Source: Paenibacillus sp. Soil522
GTDB lineage: Bacteria > Bacillota > Bacilli > Paenibacillales > Paenibacillaceae
Assembly: GCF_001428245.1 (NCBI RefSeq)
Contig: NZ_LMRV01000066.1
Span: 62,001-126,000 of the forward strand
Reading direction: 5' to 3'
DNA: 64,000 nucleotides
Shown here piece after piece: positions 27,186 through 35,602 of this stretch. The notes beneath the pieces were generated by a model. The model ran no database searches, was not told the origin of the DNA, and saw nothing but the letters and a program-made list of their open reading frames with translations. Both the position numbers and the translations under genes were made by a program. Within the stretch, counting starts at the first letter, position 1, and each line of letters begins with the position of its first letter.

Positions 27186-27211
27186 AAAAGCCGCGATAGC
27201 TCGCGGCTTTT
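27186..27211. terminator. Terminator behind ahcY
   Basis: 11-bp stem AAAAGCCGCGA / TCGCGGCTTTT with a TAGC loop, 9 bp past the ahcY stop. Confidence 0.92.
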
Positions 27212-27219
27212 CAAATGAA

Positions 27220-28485
27220 TTATTCAGCTTCCTTCCAGCTGTCCAGGTAAACAATTTGCTCCTCCGTAAGCTTGTCGATACCGAAGCCAAGCGATTGCAG
27301 CTTAAGCCGCGCTACCTGCTCATCAAGCTCATAAGGCACATTAACGACTTTAGCGCCAATCGCTTTGTATTGCTCGTTAACGTATTTTAAGGCTACCGCT
27401 TGGAGTGCGAACGTCATATCCATAATTTCCGCCGGATGTCCGTCTCCGGCTGCCAAATTGACCAGACGTCCTTCTGCAAGCAAGTAAATGCTGCGTCCGT
27501 CCTGCAGCTTATACTCCTCGATGTTGCGCCTTACCGTCCGTACGCTTGACGACAATGCAGTCAGCTCCGGTTTGTTCGCTTCAACGTCAAAATGCCCCGC
27601 GTTGGAAATAACCGCTCCATCTTTCATAACCTCGTAGTGCTCTCCGCGGATAACATCACGGTTGCCCGTAACGGTCACGAAAAACTCTCCAATCTTAGCC
27701 GCCTCGATCATCGGCATAACTGCAAAACCATCCATATAGGCTTCAACCGCTTTGATCGCATCGATTTCGGTTACTACGACATTGGCACCGAGACCCTTCG
27801 CGCGCATCGCAACGCCTTTGCCGCACCAGCCGTAGCCGACAACGACAACCGTTTTACCAGCTACCATCAGGTTTGTGGTCCGGTTAATACCGTCCCATAC
27901 GGATTGCCCCGTACCGTAGCGGTTATCGAACAGATGCTTACAATAAGCATCATTCACGGCTACCATCGGGAATTTCAAGGAGCCGTCTTTCTCCATCGCT
28001 TTCAGCCTGATGATTCCAGTTGTCGTTTCTTCCGCTCCGCCCCGCAGATTTTCGCCGAGCTCAGGATGTTCTGAATTTAGAATCGTCGCAAGATCTCCGC
28101 CATCATCTATTATAAGATCAGGCTTCCACTCAAGCGCTCTAACGTTAAGCGCCTTAAATTCTTCCGGACTTGGATTGTATTTGGCAAATACGGTAATGCC
28201 ATCCTCAACAAGCGCGGCACATACATCGTCCTGCGTAGACAACGGGTTACTGCCCGTAATCGTAACTTCTGCGCCACCCGCTTTGACCACTTTCGCCAAG
28301 TAGGCTGTTTTCGCCTCCAAATGCAGAGCGATCGTCACCTTTAGCCCCTTAAAAGGCTGCTCCTTCTCGAATTGCTCGCGAATCGTATTCAAAACCGGCA
28401 TATGCGCGGCTACCCAATCAATCTTTAAATGTCCTTCGGGTGCAAGCGACATATCCGCAACGATGCTTTTTTCTGCTGTACTCAT
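27220..28485 (-). CDS. ahcY: Adenosylhomocysteinase
   Basis: 421 residues. Seen: NPLSTQDDVCAAL, TTTGIIRL, the NAD-binding VVVGYGWCGKGVAMRAKGLGA, NAGHFDVE, and AAGDGHPAEIMDMTFALQA. Hydrolyses S-adenosylhomocysteine to adenosine and homocysteine, reversibly. The length lacks the ~40-residue insertion of many proteobacterial and eukaryotic enzymes, fitting the shorter bacterial/archaeal form. Bacillus uses Pfs/LuxS instead, so presence here is noteworthy. Located 20 bp after bshC, forming a probable two-gene sulfur-metabolism unit. Confidence 0.96.
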   Translation of the reverse strand: MSTAEKSIVADMSLAPEGHLKIDWVAAHMPVLNTIREQFEKEQPFKGLKVTIALHLEAKTAYLAKVVKAGGAEVTITGSNPLSTQDDVCAALVEDGITVFAKYNPSPEEFKALNVRALEWKPDLIIDDGGDLATILNSEHPELGENLRGGAEETTTGIIRLKAMEKDGSLKFPMVAVNDAYCKHLFDNRYGTGQSVWDGINRTTNLMVAGKTVVVVGYGWCGKGVAMRAKGLGANVVVTEIDAIKAVEAYMDGFAVMPMIEAAKIGEFFVTVTGNRDVIRGEHYEVMKDGAVISNAGHFDVEANKPELTALSSSVRTVRRNIEEYKLQDGRSIYLLAEGRLVNLAAGDGHPAEIMDMTFALQAVALKYVNEQYKAIGAKVVNVPYELDEQVARLKLQSLGFGIDKLTEEQIVYLDSWKEAE

Positions 28486-28505
28486 CCTACATTCCTCCTA
28501 TTATT

Positions 28506-30146
28506 TTATAAATACACGATCTCGTGTCCGCCCTTGCGGCTGTAAGGCGCTTCAAGCAGCTTTTCCAGCCAATTTAAGCTGTAGCGGTTCCAATATGCCG
28601 TCATGTTAAGCACGCGTTCTTGCGGCTTTCCGAGTGGCTTAATCGAAAGATGGATACGATCAAGCTGGCGTGTAGACGCTTCGAATTGCTTATTGAAGGC
28701 ATCTACAGTCTTCGAGCCCATGTAATTGATTTGCTCTACAATTTTTTGCAGATTCGTCTCGCCCAGCTTAGAGAGCGAGGGCTGAACGGACGCTGCCAGC
28801 CCAAGCAGCGGTTTATACAGCTGTTCGAACGTCTGCCTCGCATCCGCAAATTGCTGTTCGATGGACAGCCCGTCTTGCTCCTTCAGCCATTGTCCTTTGC
28901 GCTCCTCGAAGCGCTCCATGACGTCCGCGAAGGAAAGCTCGTACTTGCCCATATGCTTGGCTACTGTTCCTTCGATCAACGTATAAGACATACGTGGCAC
29001 TATTATCGGCATTTCCATGTCAAGCGCGCGGAAAGCATCTCCGGTCAACGCCCAATAAGCGATTTCACCCGGACCAAGCACGGTAGCAAGGACAGGGAAC
29101 AAATAATCCTGCATGAGCGGCCTTGTCAGGACATTATTGCTGAGCTGCTGTGGCTGTACATCCGCGATCTGCAGCAGTTGCTCCTTCGTCAGCGACACCT
29201 GACCCTTGCGATCTTGGAACAATCCGTCCTTCTTGTGCAGAAGCGTTCTTTCATCGCCATTTAAAGGTTGAAAGAGAAAGAGGTTTGCGCTGTCTGGCGT
29301 CACATCCGCTTGAAGGATGTAACCTAACTCCTTCACCTTCGCAGCTGAGGCTGTATACGCCTTTTCCAGGTCATCGTTCCTCTCAATCATCTTCCTGAAC
29401 ATTGGAGACTCTAGACGGCGAATGTCTTCATGATCGGCGTCGAGCAGCACCAATCCATGTTTGCCAAATAAATGACTTAAAATCATTGCGAAAAAATCAG
29501 ATAAGGAATGCGCCTTCTCCGACATTAGACGTAATTCCTCGATTAGTGCAGGCTTAAACTCGGAATGCGGGAGCGCTTGCTCCAGCTCAGCCAGAAGCTC
29601 TGACCACCTTTCAGCCGTAATAGCCGTGCGGCTTACCGATGTGCGCGCCCCTTCAGGCCGTACAGCCGATAGCTTGCGCAGCTCCTGTTCCGCAGTAAGC
29701 ACGTAAGCATGGTTCGCTTCATCCCAATCATGATCCTCGCCGGCAACCCAAAAAACCGGCACAACCGTTTGCCCAAGCTGCTCGCCCGCCGACTTTGCAG
29801 CTCCGATGATCGATACCGCTTTATGTATGACGAGCAACGGCCCGGTCCATAAGCCGGCCTGCTGACCTCCGACGACGACAGGAGCGCCTTCCGCTATCGC
29901 TGAAATGGATGCAAATACTTCGGGAGACGCGCCAGCTCTTTCATTGTAGGCACGGAGCGCACACGCAACCTCGGCAGACTCTGCTCTCTTATTGCCGTTA
30001 AGCGCCAAACGCTTGAACCGTCTATCCCAATCCTGTTCCGCTCCCGCATGATAGCCGTACAAAGCATCAATGCGGTCATCTGACCGATGTATATAAGCCT
30101 CTGTCAAAGGTTGAGCGCTTGCCAATGAATATGTTTCTGTTCTCAT
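28506..30146 (-). CDS. bshC: Bacillithiol biosynthesis cysteine-adding enzyme BshC
   Basis: 546 residues, normal for BshC. Diagnostic stretches: VVGGQQAGLWTGPLLVIHKA, VFWVAGEDHDWDEANH, RPLMQDYLFPVLATVLGPGEIAYWA, and a long C-terminal coiled coil. The core is nucleotidyltransferase-like. Thought to ligate Cys to GlcN-malate, the last step to bacillithiol. Upstream neighbours yllA-like and panE-like keep the Bacillus bshC neighbourhood partly (yllA adjacent). Confidence 0.96.
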   Translation of the reverse strand: MRTETYSLASAQPLTEAYIHRSDDRIDALYGYHAGAEQDWDRRFKRLALNGNKRAESAEVACALRAYNERAGASPEVFASISAIAEGAPVVVGGQQAGLWTGPLLVIHKAVSIIGAAKSAGEQLGQTVVPVFWVAGEDHDWDEANHAYVLTAEQELRKLSAVRPEGARTSVSRTAITAERWSELLAELEQALPHSEFKPALIEELRLMSEKAHSLSDFFAMILSHLFGKHGLVLLDADHEDIRRLESPMFRKMIERNDDLEKAYTASAAKVKELGYILQADVTPDSANLFLFQPLNGDERTLLHKKDGLFQDRKGQVSLTKEQLLQIADVQPQQLSNNVLTRPLMQDYLFPVLATVLGPGEIAYWALTGDAFRALDMEMPIIVPRMSYTLIEGTVAKHMGKYELSFADVMERFEERKGQWLKEQDGLSIEQQFADARQTFEQLYKPLLGLAASVQPSLSKLGETNLQKIVEQINYMGSKTVDAFNKQFEASTRQLDRIHLSIKPLGKPQERVLNMTAYWNRYSLNWLEKLLEAPYSRKGGHEIVYL

Positions 30147-30248
30147 AGCGCAGCCATTAACCTCCTGCTTTATAGCCGTAAAAGCGGCTAATCATTTATA
30201 AAAACCAGCTACATAATTGTACACAAAGGTGAAGCCGTCCGTCAAAAT

Positions 30249-30277
30249 AAAAACGCCTCTCAAAGATGGAGGCGTTT
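30249..30277 (-). terminator. Terminator after the yllA-like gene
   Basis: 9-bp stem AAACGCCTC / GAGGCGTTT, 19 bp past the stop, with a T-run on the minus strand. bshC therefore needs its own promoter in the ~100 bp before it. Confidence 0.82.
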
Positions 30278-30295
30278 CATGATTTGTATTTTAAG

Positions 30296-30691
30296 TTATG
30301 TGGTCAGCACCATCTTGCCGATGCCGATGCACATGAAGACGATATACAGCACGCTCATCGTAAAAAAGCTAAGCCGCCAAACCGTTCGAAAAATCTTTTT
30401 GGCATCAATGGCGCCACGCTTGCGGAATTGAGCATTTCCCAGCAGTCCGCCGCCAAGCAGCATAAATAATAAAATACCATATATTCCGAATTTGCTGCTG
30501 AACAGATAATCGAACAATACCGCTACGCATCCAATTAATAAAGCTGTCGTAATATCCATGGCCAATCGGAACGCTTTCTTCCGGTCCTGTATGAACGCCC
30601 CATATCCGAATAATATGATTGCGAATGGTATGATTGGAATAACCGCCAAAAAAGCGTACGCATGTTTGATGCTTTCCCAAATCATCTCCAT
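30296..30691 (-). CDS. yllA: DUF3397 membrane protein (YllA-like)
   Basis: 131 residues, four predicted membrane segments (about 12-35, 42-62, 68-85, 105-127). The IPIIPFAIILFGYG opening and neighbourhood next to bshC fit the DUF3397/YllA family, unknown function. Its start is only 6 bp after the panE-like stop, so the two form an operon. Confidence 0.82.
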   Translation of the reverse strand: MEMIWESIKHAYAFLAVIPIIPFAIILFGYGAFIQDRKKAFRLAMDITTALLIGCVAVLFDYLFSSKFGIYGILLFMLLGGGLLGNAQFRKRGAIDAKKIFRTVWRLSFFTMSVLYIVFMCIGIGKMVLTT

Positions 30692-30697
30692 CGTCCT

Positions 30698-31699
30698 TCA
30701 CTCCCTCATACTCGGCTTCGGATGCAGCGCTTTTACTAGTTCCGTTATTGCTTGGTTTAGCGGCGCTTGCAGCCCATGCTTCTCGGCAAGCTTTGCAACA
30801 CCGCCATTAATCGCATCAATTTCAGTAGCCCTGCCTGCTCGAATATCGCTTAGCATGGACGATATATTACGGCTGGTTTGCTTGCAGACATCGACAATGA
30901 GCTGCCAACCATCCTCCGGCATACGCATTCCCGCCTTTACGAGGACCATCTCGGTTTCCGCATATAAATCTCGCATCAGCTTCTCGCGGGTAGGATGAGA
31001 AGGCAGCTCACCGTTCTCCACATCAAAGATCGCCGTTAACGGGTTAATAACCGCGTTAATAAGTAATTTATTAAAAATTCGATTATCCAAGTCATTCGAC
31101 AGATAAGAGGTAAATCCTGCCGATTGCAGCATGGAAACCAACATTTTTTGCGGGATATCAAGAGCTTGGTCTTGTTTACGCCCATTTCCTGTCCATTCAC
31201 CCAGCCACAGCTGTCCCTTGCCTGTATGTTCAACCGAACGCGAATCGAGCCGCTTAGCTCCTTCGGTCGTTACAGCGGCAAACAGCGGCATATTCGGAAG
31301 CCTGCTTTGAATGCGTTCCAAGTGACCGGTACCATTTTGCAAGCAGACGACCGCTGCGTTCCCTTCCTCTGAGCCTGACGTAATAGCAACGAGTCTCGCT
31401 AACAGCCCTTCATTCAAATCGGTCTGCTTAACTGTCAGCAAAACCCACCGATAACCCGCTTCCTGCCGATTTTTGTTACTTAGCCTCTTTTGATCCGATG
31501 AATGTTCGCTCCAAATGCTTCTCACACGGATCAACCGCTCGCTAGTCTCTCCAAGCTCTATCAGCCTAATTCCCTTAGCTTCAAGCAATGCCGCCTGTTC
31601 CTCGCTGCGCGTCCATATTGTCACATCTGCGCCCGCTTCTGCCAGCTTCGCCCCATAGAGCAGACCAAGCGAGCCTCCGCCTACTACATAGATTTGCAC
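30698..31699 (-). CDS. panE: 2-dehydropantoate 2-reductase (PanE/ApbA family)
   Basis: 333 residues from a GTG placed 8 nt behind AGGAG, so the protein begins at the Rossmann strand QIYVVGGGSLGLLYGAKLAEAG. NADPH site GGGSLG; the C-terminal helical domain has NKLLINAVINPLTAIFDVENGEL with the catalytic Lys, and SSMLSDIRAGRATEIDAINGG. Reduces ketopantoate to pantoate in CoA synthesis, though many family members act on other 2-keto acids. No pan genes are adjacent, so substrate assignment is by family only. Confidence 0.9.
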   Translation of the reverse strand: MQIYVVGGGSLGLLYGAKLAEAGADVTIWTRSEEQAALLEAKGIRLIELGETSERLIRVRSIWSEHSSDQKRLSNKNRQEAGYRWVLLTVKQTDLNEGLLARLVAITSGSEEGNAAVVCLQNGTGHLERIQSRLPNMPLFAAVTTEGAKRLDSRSVEHTGKGQLWLGEWTGNGRKQDQALDIPQKMLVSMLQSAGFTSYLSNDLDNRIFNKLLINAVINPLTAIFDVENGELPSHPTREKLMRDLYAETEMVLVKAGMRMPEDGWQLIVDVCKQTSRNISSMLSDIRAGRATEIDAINGGVAKLAEKHGLQAPLNQAITELVKALHPKPSMRE

Positions 31700-31784
31700 G
31701 CCATTGACTCCTTTCAAACAACCGCTGCTCATCGTTATTTAGCCATTATCGTATCAAATCTGCCGAAAAAATTGCAACTGATGC

Positions 31785-31821
31785 AAAAAAAGAGAGGCCA
31801 GCCATAGATGGCCAGCCTCTC
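31785..31821 (-). terminator. Terminator behind the RsfA-like gene
   Basis: 14-bp stem with two G-U pairs (GAGAGGCTGGCCAT / ATGGCTGGCCTCTC), 2-nt minimal loop, then seven T residues on the minus strand. Confidence 0.9.
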
Positions 31822-31838
31822 CTTGTTCGGTTTATAAC

Positions 31839-32489
31839 TTAATCAATACGTTCCAAATTACCGTTTGCATCCATCTTAAATCTCGGCTTTGCTTCGTCTT
31901 CGTTCGTTAATACGGTTAATCTTCTGGCGCGGTCCATAATTTGAATCAACGTCTTGTAATCATCGTTCACAGCACGGTAATCCGTTTGAACATTGTTTAC
32001 TTCCTTGGACAATCTCTCATTCTGATCGCGGAGCCGATACAGCTCTTCCTCTTTGTCTTTCAGTTCCTTCTCAAACCACTTGATTTGACGGGTTAAATCT
32101 TGATAGGTCGTCTTCCAGCCGCGAAGAAAACGAATAACAGCATCGACAGACAGACCTTCTTCAATCGAACTGCTCTCTTGCTTAAATGCGCGTTCATCCG
32201 TTTCAAAAACGGAAATCGATGAAACATGAGGTGTTGCAACAATCGTTTGTTTTTTCAAATAATTCCGCTTCTGGCGCTGCTGCTTGGCGATTTGAATAGC
32301 ATCCTCATACCTTTTTCGAACGCAGCTATTCCAACGGAATCCGCATGCTGCTGACGTACGTCCAATACGTTCGCCTACTTCTTCAAAAGCTGCAAGCTGA
32401 GTACTTCCTTCGCGAATATGGCGTAGTGTAACCTCGGCGAGTATAAGATCATCGTCTGGACTCCACGCATCTTGTCTAACTGCTGTCAT
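31839..32489 (-). CDS. rsfA: RsfA family prespore-specific transcriptional regulator
   Basis: 216 residues from the ATG 10 nt behind AGGAGG. The N-terminal SANT/Myb-like domain has AWSPDDDLILAEVTLRHIREG, FEEVGERIGRTSAACGFRWN and VRKRYEDAI, the RsfA signature. The C-terminal third is a coiled coil (QIKWFEKELKDKEEELYRLR). RsfA modulates SigF-dependent prespore genes in Bacillus. Several RsfA-like paralogues exist per genome, so the exact orthologue is uncertain. Confidence 0.88.
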   Translation of the reverse strand: MTAVRQDAWSPDDDLILAEVTLRHIREGSTQLAAFEEVGERIGRTSAACGFRWNSCVRKRYEDAIQIAKQQRQKRNYLKKQTIVATPHVSSISVFETDERAFKQESSSIEEGLSVDAVIRFLRGWKTTYQDLTRQIKWFEKELKDKEEELYRLRDQNERLSKEVNNVQTDYRAVNDDYKTLIQIMDRARRLTVLTNEDEAKPRFKMDANGNLERID

Positions 32490-32694
32490 GCAACGAAAAC
32501 CTCCTAACGTAAAGGCGCTTACTTTATCTCTATGCCCTTGGTAGAGTTCATAGAATCTATTGGATACTAATTTGTATAACCAAATTTTCATTTACTCATA
32601 CATGTTTGTTCTTTTATTTGAGCAAACTATATCCAGATTCCATGTACGTTAACGTTAGAAAACAAAAAGTTTGCGATTTCGTCACGGTTTTTAG

Positions 32695-32723
32695 TTTACA
32701 CTTATTTCGTCAAACGTTATAAT
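32695..32723 (+). promoter_or_regulatory. SigA promoter of the DUF2626 gene
   Basis: TTTACA, 17-bp spacer, perfect TATAAT, about 35 bp before the ribosome site. A partial match to the TetR palindromes (TGTACGTTAACGTTAG, 32643-32658) lies upstream. Confidence 0.82.
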
Positions 32724-32765
32724 GATCATTAGAAAATCGGGTCGCAGCGAAAGGGGGATGCTATC

Positions 32766-33002
32766 ATGGCACGCATGTATCGGGTACTTGGCTTTTGGAC
32801 CCTGGTAATCGGACTAATGGCTTTCGCAGGTCATATGACGGAATTTGCGCTATTATTTTTCGCACAAGCCGTTGCTTTTGTATTTCTAGGCTACTTGAAT
32901 TTCTCCGAGAGAACTTACATCATTATGTTCTGGGGATATATGATCATTTCATTCGTGGGTTTCACGTATTGGTCGGTCTTCAAGATGGACTTGCCTTTCT
33001 AA
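32766..33002 (+). CDS. DUF2626 small membrane protein
   Basis: 78 residues. Two to three closely packed hydrophobic segments; MARMYRVLGFWTLVIGLMAFAGHM and the FLGYLNFSERTYIIMFWGYMI region are typical of the DUF2626 (YqgY-like) family of Bacillales, unknown function. Preceded by AAAGGGGG and a consensus promoter, so probably well expressed as a single gene. Confidence 0.88.
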   Translation: MARMYRVLGFWTLVIGLMAFAGHMTEFALLFFAQAVAFVFLGYLNFSERTYIIMFWGYMIISFVGFTYWSVFKMDLPF

Positions 33003-33053
33003 CAAAGGCGTCAGCGAAATACGCCAAGGCAAGTTACATAGGTAAGCCAAGCG

Positions 33054-33094
33054 GAAACGAGCCTTTGCCTTCTTTGATGACAAAGGCTCGTTTC
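33054..33094. repeat. Perfect 14-bp inverted repeat
   Basis: GAAACGAGCCTTTG / CAAAGGCTCGTTTC separated by 13 bp, without a T-run on either side. Lies between the DUF2626 gene and a proper terminator 50 bp further; may be an RNA stem or protein site. Confidence 0.8.
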
Positions 33095-33141
33095 GCCGTA
33101 AGCACAGTAAAGGTCAAACCTATACTTTCTTATATTTGAAC

Positions 33142-33183
33142 AAAAAAAACGGTGTCAGCTCCTCTTGGGCTGGCACCGTTTTT
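33142..33183. terminator. Bidirectional terminator between converging genes
   Basis: 15-bp stem with one G-U/mismatch (AAAAACGGTGTCAGC / GCTGGCACCGTTTTT), loop 9 nt; serves the DUF2626 gene and the MidA-like gene. Confidence 0.92.
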
Positions 33184-33192
33184 GAATCCAGG

Positions 33193-34353
33193 CTATCTTT
33201 TTTCCAAAACCATCACTTTAAACGTCTCACTCATCTGATCGCTGAGCAGCAGCTGCCTAATCGCCCTATTCCTCCGTGACACTGTACTGAAAGGATCAGT
33301 GCTGTGATGATTTTGGAGCAAATCCAAAACGCCATGCTCGATCAAAAATTGCTTTTGAGTCATAAAACTCGTAGCCTGCCAGCCGCTTTCCTCCGCCTCA
33401 TGTCGAATAAACGTGAACGGCACATGCGATGTCATATCTTGCTCGCCAATTCGAATATACGGACTATCGCTTGCCTGATGGCGCCAATAGCACATCAGGG
33501 TACCGTACATACGATGCTCCGCCGCATATTCGCCAGACTCATGTCCATAATCAATGAGAATGAGGCGTCCTTTCGTCATCACGGCTCCAAGCCGCTCCTG
33601 AAACGCAGCTGCTCCCGCATGAATCTCCGTTTGCTGTCCCTCCTTCAGCTGGATGCCGTCCCGGGCGAGCCAGCCGCTAATCCGCATATCCGTGAGCGGC
33701 ATATGCACCTCATAGAAGCCCTGCACCTCATCGCCTGCAACGCCAAGCTCAAGCAGCTGTCCATTCACACGCTGAATCCGGTGTACGGAAAAAGCGTCAA
33801 GCAGCTCGTTTGCGAGCACAAGCGCAGGTTCTCTCAGCCAGCTCGCCTCCCAAGCCTCTTCTGACGTCACAAGTATCGGCTCGGCATTCAATTGGCCGCT
33901 GCTGCTATTAGCAAAAGCTACACGTGCCGCTTGTCCATGAGCGGGATGATCCTCGATCAAGATAGACTGAAATTGCTCATTCCATTCGCTGCTGCGATTA
34001 CGGCCAGCTTCAGCGATTTGGGCAGAAAGTCTGCCTGTTCCCGCCCCCCACTCGATAAGCTTTAGCGGTTTACCCAGCGCTTTACCATAATCCAGTGCGT
34101 AACCGGCCAGAATCTCCGCCAGCACGCCGCCAATTCCCGAGCTCGTATAAAAGTCGCCAGCCTTGCCTACTCGGACCGGTCCCGAGCGGTAATAGCCGTA
34201 CTTATCATCGTATAAGCAAGCATTCATATATTGAAGAAATGAGATGCATGGAACCGAATGCCTATTTCCTTTCGCATCGATACGCCAGCCCGATAAGACC
34301 GATTCGGCAATGGCTGCTGCAATCGATGCCGCGAGCCTGCTTTCCTTCACCAT
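33193..34353 (-). CDS. SAM-dependent methyltransferase, MidA/COG1565 family
   Basis: 386 residues. FLQYMNACLYDDKYGYYRSG, KAGDFYTSSGIGGVLAEILAG, KLIEWGAGTGRLSAQI (SAM motif I) and ANELLDAFSVHRI are COG1565/MidA signatures. The family methylates an Arg in a complex I assembly subunit in mitochondria; the bacterial substrate is unknown. Chosen ATG is 9 nt behind AAAGG; a 38-codon upstream extension would overlap the divergent gene and is unlikely. Head-to-head with the exported coiled-coil gene, 73 bp apart. Confidence 0.88.
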   Translation of the reverse strand: MVKESRLAASIAAAIAESVLSGWRIDAKGNRHSVPCISFLQYMNACLYDDKYGYYRSGPVRVGKAGDFYTSSGIGGVLAEILAGYALDYGKALGKPLKLIEWGAGTGRLSAQIAEAGRNRSSEWNEQFQSILIEDHPAHGQAARVAFANSSSGQLNAEPILVTSEEAWEASWLREPALVLANELLDAFSVHRIQRVNGQLLELGVAGDEVQGFYEVHMPLTDMRISGWLARDGIQLKEGQQTEIHAGAAAFQERLGAVMTKGRLILIDYGHESGEYAAEHRMYGTLMCYWRHQASDSPYIRIGEQDMTSHVPFTFIRHEAEESGWQATSFMTQKQFLIEHGVLDLLQNHHSTDPFSTVSRRNRAIRQLLLSDQMSETFKVMVLEKR

Positions 34354-34426
34354 AAGGTTCATCCTTTTCCAAATGTAAGATATAATAAAATGAATTGCCG
34401 CATAAAATGAATGCTGAGGAGGGACG

Positions 34427-35533
34427 ATGCCGTTGACATTGCCAGCCAAGCTTAATCGAATTTCCATAGCAGCAACGGTGATGCTCCTTTTCGCATTCCT
34501 CTTGATCCGTCTTCCTGTGCAAGCTGAACCCCAGACGACCGACGAGGAGGATATGCATTCGCTGCTTGAAAAGAGCTTATCCGTCGTAGAAATTGATAAA
34601 GAAATTATTCGAATTCAAGAGCAAAAGCAGAAGCTTAGGCTTACGATGACGGATACGGAGAAGCAGCTTTTGCAGCAGGAGCAGCAAATATCGGACAAGC
34701 AGGATGAAGCAGGTAGCGTCCTGCGCGCTTACTATATGGGAGAGAGGGATTATTTGTTTAGCGCGCTTCTATCGTTCGATTCGTTATCGGAGCTGCTTCA
34801 AATGATGGATTACGCCGAAATTATTCTTACCCACGACAAGCATACCTTGAATACATATGTGGAGCAATACAGAATGGTGAAGGAAGGCTATCAGCAGCTC
34901 GAGACGAGACGAAGCGAGCTTACCGTTATTGAGGATCAGCTGCAAGCACAGAGAGATCGGGTACTGGCGCTCGAAAAGCAGGTCGAAGAGCAGCTTGCCG
35001 GACGATCGGATGCCGATCGCATTCGTATTTTAATGATGGAGCTTACCTCATACTGGGAGACGGCCGGTTTAGACGAGGTTAAACAATATTTCCGCGCCCT
35101 TTCGAAGGCTATGAAGAAGCTGCCGGACTTTGTGCAGAATAACAAGCAGCTGCTGGAGATCAAAGGATTTCAGTATACGATCCGAGTACCTGAGGATGAT
35201 TTGAATTCCTTTTTGCGCGAGCAAAACGATATTTTCAACAATTTCTCGTTTGATTTCATTGACGGCAAAGTAATCGCTCAAGGTAAACGCGAAAATATGG
35301 AAATCAAAATAACCGGCCATTATACGATTGAAAATGATCCAAAAAACGCTATCCTATTCCATGTAGATGAGCTCTTGTTTAACGGCTTTTCCTTACCGGA
35401 CACAACCCGCCGAGCATTAGAGGAGGAATTTGACCTTGGCTTTTATCCGGATTTAATCGTATCCTTCCTCAAAGCGAATTCCGTAGAAATGAAAGACGGA
35501 GAACTAACCATTAAGCTAAACCTCAAGCTGTAG
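34427..35533 (+). CDS. Exported coiled-coil protein, PcsB/EnvC-like N-terminal domain
   Basis: 368 residues. Signal peptide or anchor at about 12-32 (AATVMLLFAFLLIRLPVQA), then a long coiled coil, about 40-195, interrupted by LRAYYMGERDYLFSALLSFDSLSELLQM, the hinge motif of PcsB/CwlO-type peptidoglycan-hydrolase regulators. The C-terminal 160 residues, ending in KDGELTIKLNLKL, are beta-rich and unlike NlpC/P60 or M23, so no hydrolase domain is present. May regulate a wall hydrolase, by analogy only. The start ATG has GAGGAGGGA closely upstream. Confidence 0.72.
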   Translation: MPLTLPAKLNRISIAATVMLLFAFLLIRLPVQAEPQTTDEEDMHSLLEKSLSVVEIDKEIIRIQEQKQKLRLTMTDTEKQLLQQEQQISDKQDEAGSVLRAYYMGERDYLFSALLSFDSLSELLQMMDYAEIILTHDKHTLNTYVEQYRMVKEGYQQLETRRSELTVIEDQLQAQRDRVLALEKQVEEQLAGRSDADRIRILMMELTSYWETAGLDEVKQYFRALSKAMKKLPDFVQNNKQLLEIKGFQYTIRVPEDDLNSFLREQNDIFNNFSFDFIDGKVIAQGKRENMEIKITGHYTIENDPKNAILFHVDELLFNGFSLPDTTRRALEEEFDLGFYPDLIVSFLKANSVEMKDGELTIKLNLKL

Positions 35534-35552
35534 CCTAAGCCTCCGATCAAAT

Positions 35553-35589
35553 AAGAGCCTGTCCCTATTTTATTGCGGGGCAGGCTCTT
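35553..35589. terminator. Terminator between converging genes
   Basis: 13-bp stem (AAGAGCCTGTCCC / GGGGCAGGCTCTT, one mismatch). T-runs on either side are short, so efficiency is uncertain. Confidence 0.7.
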
Positions 35590-35602
35590 GCCGGTTTATT
35601 CC

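Noticed and set aside
34354-34467. N-terminal extension of the MidA-like methyltransferase
   Set aside because: It would overlap the divergent gene and its ribosome site; the internal ATG has a proper site and fits family length.
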